A stretch of 42,608 nt of DNA. Source: Bacteroidota bacterium (GTDB lineage: Bacteria; Bacteroidota; Bacteroidia; AKYH767-A; OLB10). Made by a program: the position numbers and the translations under genes. Shown piece by piece: positions 24,567 through 32,372 of this stretch (the stretch's first letter is position 1; each line of letters starts with the position of its first letter). Below the pieces are notes generated by a model. That model saw nothing but the letters and a program-made list of their open reading frames with translations. It was not told the DNA's origin and did no database searches. The stretch is taken from contig JAHEKC010000013.1 of the NCBI GenBank assembly GCA_024638565.1, forward strand, positions 1 to 42,608, given 5' to 3'.

Positions 24567-25864
24567 AGCCAAAAGTCAATGTCTTCTGGTTTCGCCGCGA
24601 CCTCCGGCTGGAAGACAATGCAGGCCTATGGCATGCCTTGCAGGACGAGTTGCCCGTATTGCCGCTGTTTGTTTTTGACAAAAATATCCTCGACCGGCTG
24701 TCCGACCGTTCGGACCGCCGCCTGACCTTTATATACAGGGCGCTTGAAGCAATACAGGATGCGCTGCATCCGCATGGCGCCGCGATCCGGGCCGAATATG
24801 GCACGCCGGTACAGGCTTTTGAAAAGCTGTTCGGCGAGTTCGAGGTCCATTCCGTTTATGTAAACAGGGATTATGAGCCCTATGCGCGTGACCGCGATGC
24901 CGCGATTCGGGGCTTCTGTAAGAAACAAGGGGTGGCACTACGCGATTTCAAGGACCAGGTCATTTTCGAAAAGGACGAGGTGCTGAAGCCCGACGGCACC
25001 CCCTATACGGTCTTCACTCCGTACGGGAACAGATGGAAGGCAAGGCTTTCACCCGGTGACCTGGAGCCATATAACTCCATGGGCCGCCCCGGCGACTTCT
25101 ATAAATGTGCATACCGGCTGCCCGCGCTTCCGGATCTGGGTTTCATGGAAAATGATTCATGCCTGCCCACCATCCGTATTGACAAAACATCTATACGCGA
25201 ATACCACCGGCACCGCGACTTTCCGGCACGGGATCGTACTACTTATGCCGGCACGCACCTTCGGTTCGGAACCGTCTCCATACGCGCACTCGTCAAGAAG
25301 GCGCGTGTCAACGAAAAGTATCTGAACGAATTGATATGGCGCGAGTTCTTCATGCAGGTGCTCTGGCACTTCCCGCATGTCGCCAACGGCCCGTTCCGGA
25401 AACAATACGAATCGATTCCATGGCGTCAGGATGAAAGGTCATTTGAGAAATGGCAGTGCGGCGAAACCGGCTACCCGATCGTGGATGCCGGTATGCGGGA
25501 GCTGGCCGAGACCGGATTCATGCACAACAGGGTGCGGATGATCACGGCAAACTTCCTGTGTAAGCTCCTGCTCGTGAACTGGCAGTGGGGTGAGGCCTGG
25601 TTCGCCGAAAAGCTTACTGACTTCGAATTGTCAAGCAACAACGGCAACTGGCAATGGTCGGCGGGCTGCGGTTGTGATGCGGCGCCCTATTTCAGGATCT
25701 TCAACCCGCAACTGCAGGCGCAGAAGTTCGACCCGGACGGTGAATACGTGGCGAGGTGGATTCCGGACTATGCCCCGGACCGATACGTGGAGCCGGTTGT
25801 GGATTATCGCATGGCACGCCAGCGGGCGCTGGATATATATAAGGAAGCACTGGCTGCAGCATGA
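24563..25864 (+). CDS. phr: Deoxyribodipyrimidine photolyase (cryptochrome/photolyase family)
   Basis: This 433-aa protein has an N-terminal antenna domain (VFWFRRDLRLEDNAGL, residues 6-21) and a C-terminal FAD domain (NELIWREFFMQVLWHFP; YPIVDAGMRELAETGFMHNRVRM; NGNWQWSAGCGCDAAPYFRIFNP). The pattern is that of class I CPD photolyases, which split UV-made pyrimidine dimers using blue light. The length is near the family norm. A cryptochrome signalling role cannot be excluded. It is embedded in the crt operon with ATGA overlaps at both ends, so photorepair would be made together with the light-screening pigment. Confidence 0.92.
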   Translation: MKPKVNVFWFRRDLRLEDNAGLWHALQDELPVLPLFVFDKNILDRLSDRSDRRLTFIYRALEAIQDALHPHGAAIRAEYGTPVQAFEKLFGEFEVHSVYVNRDYEPYARDRDAAIRGFCKKQGVALRDFKDQVIFEKDEVLKPDGTPYTVFTPYGNRWKARLSPGDLEPYNSMGRPGDFYKCAYRLPALPDLGFMENDSCLPTIRIDKTSIREYHRHRDFPARDRTTYAGTHLRFGTVSIRALVKKARVNEKYLNELIWREFFMQVLWHFPHVANGPFRKQYESIPWRQDERSFEKWQCGETGYPIVDAGMRELAETGFMHNRVRMITANFLCKLLLVNWQWGEAWFAEKLTDFELSSNNGNWQWSAGCGCDAAPYFRIFNPQLQAQKFDPDGEYVARWIPDYAPDRYVEPVVDYRMARQRALDIYKEALAAA

Positions 25865-26337
25865 GTCATCACCTGTTGAAGAGAAGCATGTTCCTGCCCG
25901 TCCCGCTCCATGTGGCCTGGGATTTCTTCTCCAATCCCCGCAACCTGGAAAAGATCACCCCGCCCGAAATGGCGTTCAGGATCCTGTCCGGCAACCTTCC
26001 TGACACAATTCACGAAGGGCTGACCATCAGGTACAGCGTGGTCCCGCTTGCTGGCCTCCGCATGCAGTGGGTCTCGGAAATAACCGGGGTCCGGGCGCCC
26101 GGTCGCTTCACGGACATCCAGCGCAAGGGGCCCTATGCCGCCTGGCAGCACACCCACTTGTTCGCGCAAGCGCCGGGCGGCACGAATATGGAGGACCTGG
26201 TGGAATACCGGCTTCCACTGGGGGCCCTCGGCCGACTCGCACACCGGTGGTTCGTGAAGAAACGGCTAAATGATATCTTTGAATACCGGACGGCCGCTAT
26301 CCGGAAACTCTTTCCCCCTGCAATGGCTGCATCATGA
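25861..26337 (+). CDS. SRPBCC (START-like) ligand-binding protein
   Basis: This 158-aa protein has an SRPBCC-type helix-grip fold: MFLPVPLHVAWDFFSNPRNLEKITPPEM near the N-terminus, a central WVSEITGVRAPGRFTDIQ, HTHLF and the closing helix RLNDIFEYRTAAIRKLF. Such proteins bind hydrophobic ligands in a cavity. The ligand here is unknown. Its location between photolyase and crtZ, overlapping both by 4 nt, suggests a role linked to carotenoid or light physiology, for example handling a carotenoid intermediate. That is inference only. Confidence 0.85.
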   Translation: MSHHLLKRSMFLPVPLHVAWDFFSNPRNLEKITPPEMAFRILSGNLPDTIHEGLTIRYSVVPLAGLRMQWVSEITGVRAPGRFTDIQRKGPYAAWQHTHLFAQAPGGTNMEDLVEYRLPLGALGRLAHRWFVKKRLNDIFEYRTAAIRKLFPPAMAAS

Positions 26338-26789
26338 ACCTGCTGATCTTTCTCACTTCCTTCGTGGCAATGGAGGCTGTTGCCTGGTTCACGCATAAAT
26401 ACGTCATGCACGGGCTGTTGTGGGTGCTGCACCAGGACCACCATGTTCGCGGCGAGGGCCAGGTGCTGGAAAAAAATGATTCCTTCTTCCTCATCTTCGC
26501 CATCCCCGGGTTCCTGCTGACCCTCTGGGGCAGCCTGGCCGGTTTTGATTTCCGGTTCTGGATCGGCGCAGGCATCACCGCATATGGTGCGGCTTATTTC
26601 CTGGTACATGACATATTCATTCACCAGCGGTTCAGGATCCTGAGAAAGACGGACAACTTTTACCTGCGCGCCATCCGCAGGGCACATAAGGTGCACCACA
26701 AGAAGCTTGTGAAGGAGGATGGGGAGTGCTTTGGCATGCTTTGGGTGCCGCTTAGGTATTTCAGGCAGGCCCGGCAGGCGAAAACATGA
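26334..26789 (+). CDS. crtZ: Beta-carotene hydroxylase (CrtZ-type)
   Basis: This 151-aa integral membrane di-iron hydroxylase adds 3-hydroxyl groups to beta-ionone rings (beta-carotene to cryptoxanthin to zeaxanthin). Histidine boxes are HKYVMHGLLWVLHQDHH near residue 22, IHQRF, and AHKVHHKKL near residue 120, the fatty acid hydroxylase superfamily arrangement. Hydrophobic segments lie at the N-terminus and centre (FFLIFAIPGFLLTLWGSLAGF). Length matches short CrtZ. Coupling by ATGA overlap to the lycopene cyclase gene fits sequential steps. Confidence 0.92.
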   Translation: MNLLIFLTSFVAMEAVAWFTHKYVMHGLLWVLHQDHHVRGEGQVLEKNDSFFLIFAIPGFLLTLWGSLAGFDFRFWIGAGITAYGAAYFLVHDIFIHQRFRILRKTDNFYLRAIRRAHKVHHKKLVKEDGECFGMLWVPLRYFRQARQAKT

Positions 26790-27484
26790 GCACCTACCTG
26801 GCCGTCGACCTGGCAGCCATCCTCATTCCGCTGTTCTTTACCTTCCATCCCGCGCTGCGGTTCGACCGCAGGTACCGCACGTTCTGGCCCGCCTGCGCGG
26901 TGGTAGCGCTTGTATTCCTTCTGTGGGACGCCTGGTTCACGGCACGCGGTGTATGGGGATTCAATCCCAGCCACCTTGCAGGATGGCATCTCTTTAACCT
27001 GCCGGCGGAAGAGATCCTGTTTTTCTTTTGTATTCCATATGCCTGTGTATTCACATACCATTGCTTTGAACGGCTGCGCGTTCCGGCACCCGGTCAGCGA
27101 ACACAACATGTGGTTACGGTGGTGCTGCTGGCATGTCTCCTGGTGCCCGGCCTGGCATTCCTTGGCCGCGCATACACCGCCACTACATTCCTGCTTATGG
27201 CGGCATCGCTCGCCTGGTGGCAGTTCGCGGCACGCGTAACGTGGCTTGGTCGCTTTTACATAGCGTACAGTGTATTGCTTATTCCGTTCCTTGCCGTGAA
27301 CGGCGTGTTAACCGGTTCATGGCTCAGTGAGCCCGTGGTGTGGTATGACGACACGGAAAATCTTGGGCTGCGGATTGGCACCATTCCGGTGGAGGATGTT
27401 TTTTATGGCATGCTGCTAATCGGATGGATCGTTGCTGCCATGGAATGGCTGGAGAAAAAGCGCTTACGCGGTGAAGCCCGTTAA
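26786..27484 (+). CDS. Lycopene beta-cyclase, fused CrtYc-CrtYd type
   Basis: This 232-aa, multi-spanning membrane protein consists of two similar halves. Each half carries the heterodimeric lycopene cyclase acidic motif: LPAEEILFFFCIPY (half 1) and IPVEDVFYGMLLI (half 2). The aromatic WDAWFTARGVWGFNP is also typical. It closes the ends of lycopene into beta-ionone rings, the step before CrtZ. It is the last gene of the overlapping run. No clear terminator was seen after it, and the next gene begins 25 nt downstream. Confidence 0.9.
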   Translation: MSTYLAVDLAAILIPLFFTFHPALRFDRRYRTFWPACAVVALVFLLWDAWFTARGVWGFNPSHLAGWHLFNLPAEEILFFFCIPYACVFTYHCFERLRVPAPGQRTQHVVTVVLLACLLVPGLAFLGRAYTATTFLLMAASLAWWQFAARVTWLGRFYIAYSVLLIPFLAVNGVLTGSWLSEPVVWYDDTENLGLRIGTIPVEDVFYGMLLIGWIVAAMEWLEKKRLRGEAR

Positions 27485-27497
27485 CGAAGCGCTTTGC

Positions 27498-27505
27498 TAA
27501 CTTTA
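27498..27505 (+). promoter_or_regulatory. Weak -7-like box before the YdeI-like gene
   Basis: TAACTTTA differs from TAnnTTTG at the last base and ends 4 nt before GTG 27510, the same geometry as the stronger boxes at 3578, 5024 (minus strand) and 17660. The gene could also be read from the crt transcript. Confidence 0.3.
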
Positions 27506-27509
27506 CCTC

Positions 27510-28127
27510 GTGCCAGCCAAAGACAAACGCATTGACGCTTACATCAAAAAGGCGCAGCCGTTCGCGCAACCCGTGCTGAAACGCATGCGTACGCTCATCC
27601 GCAAGGCCTGCCCGGAAGTGGAGGAAACAATCAAGTGGGGGGCGCCCGCATTCGGGCACCATGGCCCCATGTTTTTTATGGCCTCCTTCAAGCAGCATTG
27701 CGCGGGCTCTTTCTGGAAGTCCGGCCTGCTCAGGGACCCGAAAGGATACCTGCAGGAAAACAGCAACCGGGGTGGCGGGTCCATGGGCCACCTTGGCCGC
27801 ATGACAACGCTGAAGGATCTTCCCCCCGAAAGGGTATTCATCGCATTCGTCAAACAGCACATGAAACTGAATGAGCAGGGCGTCAAGCCGAAAAAACATC
27901 CTGCATCCAAGAGGCCGCTTGTGGTGCCGGACGTGCTGAACAAGGCTCTTGCAAAGCATGCCGGGGCGCGGAAAACGTTCGATGCCTTCCCGCCTTCCCA
28001 TAAAAGGGAATACGCAGATTGGATTGCTGAAGCAAAGACGGAAGCCACCCGCGACAAGCGCGTCGCCACCGCCCTGGAGTGGATGTCCGAGGGCAAGTCG
28101 CGGAACTGGAAGTACATGAAAAAGTAG
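27510..28127 (+). CDS. DUF1801/YdeI-type protein with OmdA-like C-terminus
   Basis: This 205-aa protein has two parts. The N-terminal part resembles the DUF1801 (YdhG-like) fold (PFAQPVLKRMRTLIRKACPEVEETIKWGAPAF). The C-terminal part resembles the YdeI/OmpD-associated (OmdA) helical domain (AFPPSHKREYADWIAEAKTEATRDKR). Its biochemical function is unknown; relatives are described as stress- or bacteriocin-tolerance-associated. Translation probably starts at GTG 27510, since no nearby ATG gives the full first domain. It lies 25 nt after the lycopene cyclase and 9 nt before the DUF3089 gene. Confidence 0.8.
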   Translation: MPAKDKRIDAYIKKAQPFAQPVLKRMRTLIRKACPEVEETIKWGAPAFGHHGPMFFMASFKQHCAGSFWKSGLLRDPKGYLQENSNRGGGSMGHLGRMTTLKDLPPERVFIAFVKQHMKLNEQGVKPKKHPASKRPLVVPDVLNKALAKHAGARKTFDAFPPSHKREYADWIAEAKTEATRDKRVATALEWMSEGKSRNWKYMKK

Positions 28128-28136
28128 TTCCTGGCA

Positions 28137-29180
28137 ATGAGATGGGTTTTTCTTGTGGTCGCAGTTGCTGTGCTTTTTTCCTCCTGCAAGGTCATCCGGC
28201 CCCGGGTAAAGATTATCGAAACGCCGTATGAGGCCGGGCCGGTTCCGCCTCCTCCTGATTACCTGGCATCGGCTGCATGGGTGGCACATCCCGATAAGGA
28301 AGATCCCTCCGACGAGGTACCGAAAGGCTGCCCGATACCGGCGGCCGGGGACCGGGCCGGCGTAAGTGTATTCTTCTTATACCCCACGCTTTACATAGGC
28401 AAGTCCCGGAATGGCAGCTGGAACGCCGACGCCCGGGACCGTGCGCTCAATAAGAAAATCGGCCGCAGCGCCATCCGGTACCAGGCAAGCGTCTTCAATG
28501 CCACGGGACGCATCCATGCGCCCTATTACCGCCAGGCACATGTTTCAGCTTACTTCTCCAAAGATTCTGTATCGGCACAACGTGCGCTGGATACGGCTTA
28601 TGCCGATGTCCTTCGTGCGTTCAAATATTTTATCGGGGAGGTGGGCGGCGGCCCTTTTATTGTCGCGGCCCACAGCCAGGGGACCACTCATTTGATCCGG
28701 GTGCTCCGGGAAGAGATAGACGGGAAGCCCCTGGCCTCCCGGATGATCGCGGCCTACCTGGTGGGTATGGAGTTAATGGCCAGCCGGTTCGACTCCCTGG
28801 TGCCCTGTACTGCGCCGGCGGAAACGAATTGTTTCGTAGGATGGCGGACTTATGCGACAGGGTACTATCCCGACTGGTACGCGGCGCCAGTTGAAACGCC
28901 GGTGGCCATTAACCCGCTTACATGGACGGCGGATTCGGCATACGCATCACGCGACCTGAACCGGGGGGGCGTGCTATGGCGTTTCAACAAGGTTTTGCCC
29001 CGGGTTTGTGACGCCCAGGTGCTTGACGGGGTCGTGCGCATCAACAGGCCCTGGGTGCGCGGAAGAAAACACATCAAAATAAAAAACTACCACATCGCTG
29101 ATTATAACCTGTTTTATATGAACATCAGGGAAAACGCCATGCTGAGGACAAGGGCCTGGAGGGAAAATAACAGACGATAG
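28137..29180 (+). CDS. DUF3089 alpha/beta-hydrolase-like lipoprotein
   Basis: This 347-aa protein has a signal peptide ending in the lipobox LFSSCKV (Cys17). The mature part has an alpha/beta hydrolase nucleophile elbow, VAAHSQGTTHLI, and conserved DUF3089 stretches (FFLYPTLYIG, NATGRIHAPYYRQAH, RTYATGYYPDW, DYNLFYMNIRENA). Family members are predicted secreted hydrolases of unknown substrate. It follows the YdeI-like gene by 9 nt and is probably cotranscribed. It ends 49 nt from the convergent rpiB stop. Confidence 0.88.
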   Translation: MRWVFLVVAVAVLFSSCKVIRPRVKIIETPYEAGPVPPPPDYLASAAWVAHPDKEDPSDEVPKGCPIPAAGDRAGVSVFFLYPTLYIGKSRNGSWNADARDRALNKKIGRSAIRYQASVFNATGRIHAPYYRQAHVSAYFSKDSVSAQRALDTAYADVLRAFKYFIGEVGGGPFIVAAHSQGTTHLIRVLREEIDGKPLASRMIAAYLVGMELMASRFDSLVPCTAPAETNCFVGWRTYATGYYPDWYAAPVETPVAINPLTWTADSAYASRDLNRGGVLWRFNKVLPRVCDAQVLDGVVRINRPWVRGRKHIKIKNYHIADYNLFYMNIRENAMLRTRAWRENNRR

Positions 29181-29229
29181 CCTGCTGGTCCCCATTTCGC
29201 TGTCATTCAGCAGCCTTGTTCGGGCCTTT

Positions 29230-29658
29230 TCAGCAACTCATTTTTTCGACCCTGCGCTGGTGCCGGCCACCCTCAAAGGGGGTATTGACAAAGGCCTCTA
29301 GCATTTCCGCAGCCAGTTCCTTGCTGACGAACCGTGCCGGGATACATATAATATTGGCATTGTTATGTTTCCGGGCTAATTCCGCAATCTCGCGGGTCCA
29401 GCATACCGCTGCCCTTGCACCGGCGTGCTTGTTGGCTGTTATGGCCACGCCATTGGCGCTGCCACAAACCAGTATGCCGAGTTCGCTGGTGCCCTCCGAC
29501 ACCTGGCTGGCCACGGGATGGGCAAAATCCGGGTAGTCCACTGATTCCGGGCTGTCAGTCCCTGCATCAACTGCCTCTATTCCCTTATTCCCGAGGATCT
29601 CGCGGAGGTGTTGTTTGTATTCATAGCCGGCATGGTCGGCCCCGATGGAAATTTTCAT
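29230..29658 (-). CDS. rpiB: Ribose-5-phosphate isomerase B
   Basis: This 142-aa enzyme of the RpiB/LacAB family interconverts ribose 5-phosphate and ribulose 5-phosphate in the pentose phosphate pathway. It starts MKISIGADHAGYEYK, the family N-terminus. The active-site Cys65 lies in LVCGSANGVAITANKH, and DYPDFAHPVA supplies the phosphate-site region. The reading frame is open upstream to 29847, but ATG 29658 begins exactly at the first conserved strand. It is a single gene flanked by an AT-rich intergenic island. Confidence 0.95.
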   Translation of the reverse strand: MKISIGADHAGYEYKQHLREILGNKGIEAVDAGTDSPESVDYPDFAHPVASQVSEGTSELGILVCGSANGVAITANKHAGARAAVCWTREIAELARKHNNANIICIPARFVSKELAAEMLEAFVNTPFEGGRHQRRVEKMSC

Positions 29659-30215
29659 GATTATCCTGGTATCCTGTAAATCTAAAAATTTATCAGTTCG
29701 GCCGTTGTCGAAAAAAATAATACTGTTGTAAATGAGTCTCCTGGGATTAGGACTTATCAGCACCAAACCGGTGCATAACCGTCCAGGTTGTTTAAATCCG
29801 GTGATAACATTTCCAATACCTGTTGAAAAACAACCCCTGTTTACCAAATGTTAAAATTCGCATCTAAAAATAAAATGATCTGCACAGGGTAATAAACATT
29901 CTCAGGATATTGTACACAATAATCTTTTGAACAACTGTCTAAACCAATCCCTTGTTCAATTGTCGAAAATTATTTCTAAAGCTGCATGCTATCCCGTTTA
30001 TTGCCTGTTTCCACTCGCTTAAAACATGTTCATATCATTTAATAACCCAATAAAGGTTCCTTTTACAGGAAAAATTACACACCGTTTCAACAGGCATATA
30101 ACAATACATTTATAATATAAATTATAATATAATTATTAATTGGAGTGTTGATAAGATAAACTTGTTTTTGCGGGGTGACAAAGTGCACCTTTGTGCCATG
30201 CCCGGCCTGCTTCAA
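29659..30215. other. AT-rich intergenic island, candidate for regulatory or replication-origin function
   Basis: There is no recognised gene across 557 bp, and the sequence is clearly richer in A and T than its neighbours. It includes a nearly pure A/T run around 30106-30140 (repeated TATAA/TTATAAT words). Right after it is TGTTGATAA, whose complement TTATCAACA is one base from a DnaA box. Weaker box-like words occur elsewhere: TTATCAGCA, TTGTACACA and TGTTGAAAA. A short inverted repeat ACAAAG-TGCAC-CTTTGT lies near 30180-30196. The function is not established. Confidence 0.5.
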
Positions 30216-30869
30216 TCACCCTTCCACCATCGACTGCAGTTTGCTCACATACTGCTTGTCCTCGGCGTATACCTTACCGAGAAAATCGAGGTATTTGCGC
30301 TCGAGTTTGAACGAATAGTCCTGCCAGAGTTTGTAGTCCCGTACCGCGTCCTTCCAGGTATCGTAAACGGCGTAGGTGTTGACGATCCTGCTGTACTGCC
30401 GCAGCGAGTCCCGCGGGCCGGTGATCACAGTATCCCTGGATGGGAGATAAATGCCACTTGCCGTGGTGGGACGTGAAAATGGATAGCGCATACCCATCAG
30501 GTTATTCATGTGCCTGAACAGGTGTGAGTCGAAATGGCCGGATTCGAGTTTCATTTGCGCCAGCACCTGGACCGGACAAAGGATTTGCTGGTTAAGCAGT
30601 TCTTCCTCGAGTGCCTTGGCGCTGAACGGCTCCTTGCGTTCAATGACGTTAAGGGGAACCATGTCCCTTTCTTCCTGCTTCATCGAAAAATTTTCGAAGG
30701 AGAAAAACGAAGAGATGACAATGAATACACCAATAGCCATCCCCCTAAGGGGGACACTGGCACGCCGGATACCCGTTTTGCCCAGGTAGTGACCGCAATG
30801 CTCATTCAGGCAGATAAATGCGCCGTTGAGATTTGAAATGTTTGTTGAGTGACAGCAAGTTGTTTTCAT
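30216..30869 (-). CDS. Membrane-anchored glucosaminidase-domain protein with N-terminal Cys cluster
   Basis: This 217-aa protein has a short N-terminal segment with Cys5, Cys6, Cys20 and Cys25 (ICLNEHCGHYLG), looking like a small zinc site. One transmembrane helix follows (about residues 43-58), then an outward-facing glucosaminidase (peptidoglycan N-acetylglucosaminidase) domain. The catalytic Glu109 lies in QMKLESGHFDSHLF, and NNLMGMRYPFSRP and VYDTWKDAVRDYKLWQ are family motifs. It should trim peptidoglycan in the periplasm. The upstream small ORF overlaps its start by 4 nt. Confidence 0.85.
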   Translation of the reverse strand: MKTTCCHSTNISNLNGAFICLNEHCGHYLGKTGIRRASVPLRGMAIGVFIVISSFFSFENFSMKQEERDMVPLNVIERKEPFSAKALEEELLNQQILCPVQVLAQMKLESGHFDSHLFRHMNNLMGMRYPFSRPTTASGIYLPSRDTVITGPRDSLRQYSRIVNTYAVYDTWKDAVRDYKLWQDYSFKLERKYLDFLGKVYAEDKQYVSKLQSMVEG

Positions 30870-30991
30870 GATTCCATTATTTTGAGGATCAATTCGCGGT
30901 TAGCTGTCAGATCGCGTATGATGAAATATCCGGCTCCGGCGTACCGGATAGTGGATTTTAGGGTGATTTCAGAGGTTGAATACGTGAACAT
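30866..30991 (-). CDS. Possible 41-aa small protein coupled to the glucosaminidase gene
   Basis: The frame MFTYSTSEITLKSTIRYAG... ends with TGA overlapping the next ATG (ATGA at 30866-30869). The peptide alternates polar and hydrophobic residues (GYFIIRDLTANRELILKIM), like a small beta-hairpin plus helix. No family is recognised. The same frame extends to a GTG at 31105, but that part is AT-rich and less protein-like. Only the overlap and composition support it as a gene. Confidence 0.4.
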   Translation of the reverse strand: MFTYSTSEITLKSTIRYAGAGYFIIRDLTANRELILKIMES

Positions 30992-31154
30992 CGCTTGGGG
31001 ATAGGCAAAAGTCGTGCTCAAACCGGACCCAAAACGGTAAATTATTACTTTGTAAGATGTAAGAGACTGGGTATTAACAATTAAAATTAATTGAAAGTTA
31101 ATCACATCGTTATAAGCCCATTACCTGCAGACGATGCATTAAGCAGTTAAGATT

Positions 31155-32372
31155 TTGAATATCAATAACTTGAACGGAGAAAAGGGCACTCCTGCAAATA
31201 AAGTACTGTTAAGCAGCGTAATAGCAGTTTTTGCGGGATTGGCTTTTTTCCTTCTCCGGAATACGTCTGCGCTGGTTGACGAGGTGGACCATTACCGCCA
31301 GATCAGGCTTTTTATGGAAGGTAGTTTCGTCCTACAGGAGATCACTACCCTTCCCGGGTACCATGTTTGGATGGCCTTGCTTGGAAGGGTCACCGGACTG
31401 GAGTCCCTTTTTGCCATGCGCATGTTGTCTTTCTTTTCCGGGGTTGGGTCAGTAGTTATTTTTTACCGGATGGCATCCGATGCAGGCGCCTCCCTGCCCC
31501 GAACCATTCAGTTCTTCCTGATGCCGCTATTCTTCGTTTACCTGTTTCTTGTATATACGGACGGCCTGTCGCTTTTCCTGGTGTTGCTGATGCTATACCT
31601 GGCCCGCGGCAACAAGATGGCTTGGGCGGGCCTCGCCGGCATTCTTGCGATGCTGGTCAGGCAGAACAATGTCATTTGGGTTGGCATGGTGATTTGGATG
31701 GCGCTTGCGGACCAGTGGCCGGCAACCGGGCAATGGCATAAGCTGTTTCGAAAAACCTGGTCTCTTGTGCTGGCATTGCTGCTTTTCGTGGCGTTTTTCA
31801 TCGTGAACGGCGGCGCGGCGGCAGGTGACGTGGCACATCATCCGCCCTTCGTCCTTTCAGTTGGAAATGTATTTGTTTCGTTGCTCTATTTCTTTATCCT
31901 CTTTTTACCGCTTCACCTTTCCAATTTCCGTCGTATTGAAATGCTGTGCAGAAAATGGTATTCATGGGCTGCACTCGCAACTTTATTTGCCGTTTATATG
32001 TGGCTGTTTCAAAATGACCATCCGTACAACCGCCTGGTACCGCATTATTTTATCCGCAGTGCGTTGCTGGAGTTCGTCACCTCCTCCCGGGTAATGCAGG
32101 CACTGTTCTTCATCCCAATGGCATATGCGGCATTATCCGCCGCGGCTACACCCTTTCAAGACCGAAGCCAGTATGTGATGTATGCCTTCGGTGTGCTGTT
32201 TTTAATTCCCTCGTGGCTGATCGAGGGACGGTACTATCTCATCCCCTTCACGCTGTTTCTCCTTTACCGGGAGCCGGGCCGGAAACAAACGGAATGGGCC
32301 GGTGTTGTATATTATATGCTGATATTAGCGGTGGTATTGCCCCTGATGGCAAGAAGCATGATCTTCCTATGA
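31155..32372 (+). CDS. ALG10/DIE2-like integral membrane glycosyltransferase
   Basis: This 405-aa protein has about ten hydrophobic segments. The first loop reads DEVDHYRQIRLFMEGSF then EITTLPGYHVW. As I recall it, the eukaryotic ALG10 alpha-1,2-glucosyltransferase has DE.FH..QA...G.F...ITT.PGLY at this place. Two later matches are MLVRQNNVIWV (ALG10: RQTNIVWV) and EGRYYLIPFTLF (ALG10: E.RYY..P). It is therefore probably a GT-C enzyme using a polyprenyl-phosphate sugar, with an unknown acceptor. There is no ATG at the start, so a TTG at 31155 (or 31170) must serve. It overlaps the MORN-repeat gene by ATGA. Confidence 0.72.
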   Translation: MNINNLNGEKGTPANKVLLSSVIAVFAGLAFFLLRNTSALVDEVDHYRQIRLFMEGSFVLQEITTLPGYHVWMALLGRVTGLESLFAMRMLSFFSGVGSVVIFYRMASDAGASLPRTIQFFLMPLFFVYLFLVYTDGLSLFLVLLMLYLARGNKMAWAGLAGILAMLVRQNNVIWVGMVIWMALADQWPATGQWHKLFRKTWSLVLALLLFVAFFIVNGGAAAGDVAHHPPFVLSVGNVFVSLLYFFILFLPLHLSNFRRIEMLCRKWYSWAALATLFAVYMWLFQNDHPYNRLVPHYFIRSALLEFVTSSRVMQALFFIPMAYAALSAAATPFQDRSQYVMYAFGVLFLIPSWLIEGRYYLIPFTLFLLYREPGRKQTEWAGVVYYMLILAVVLPLMARSMIFL

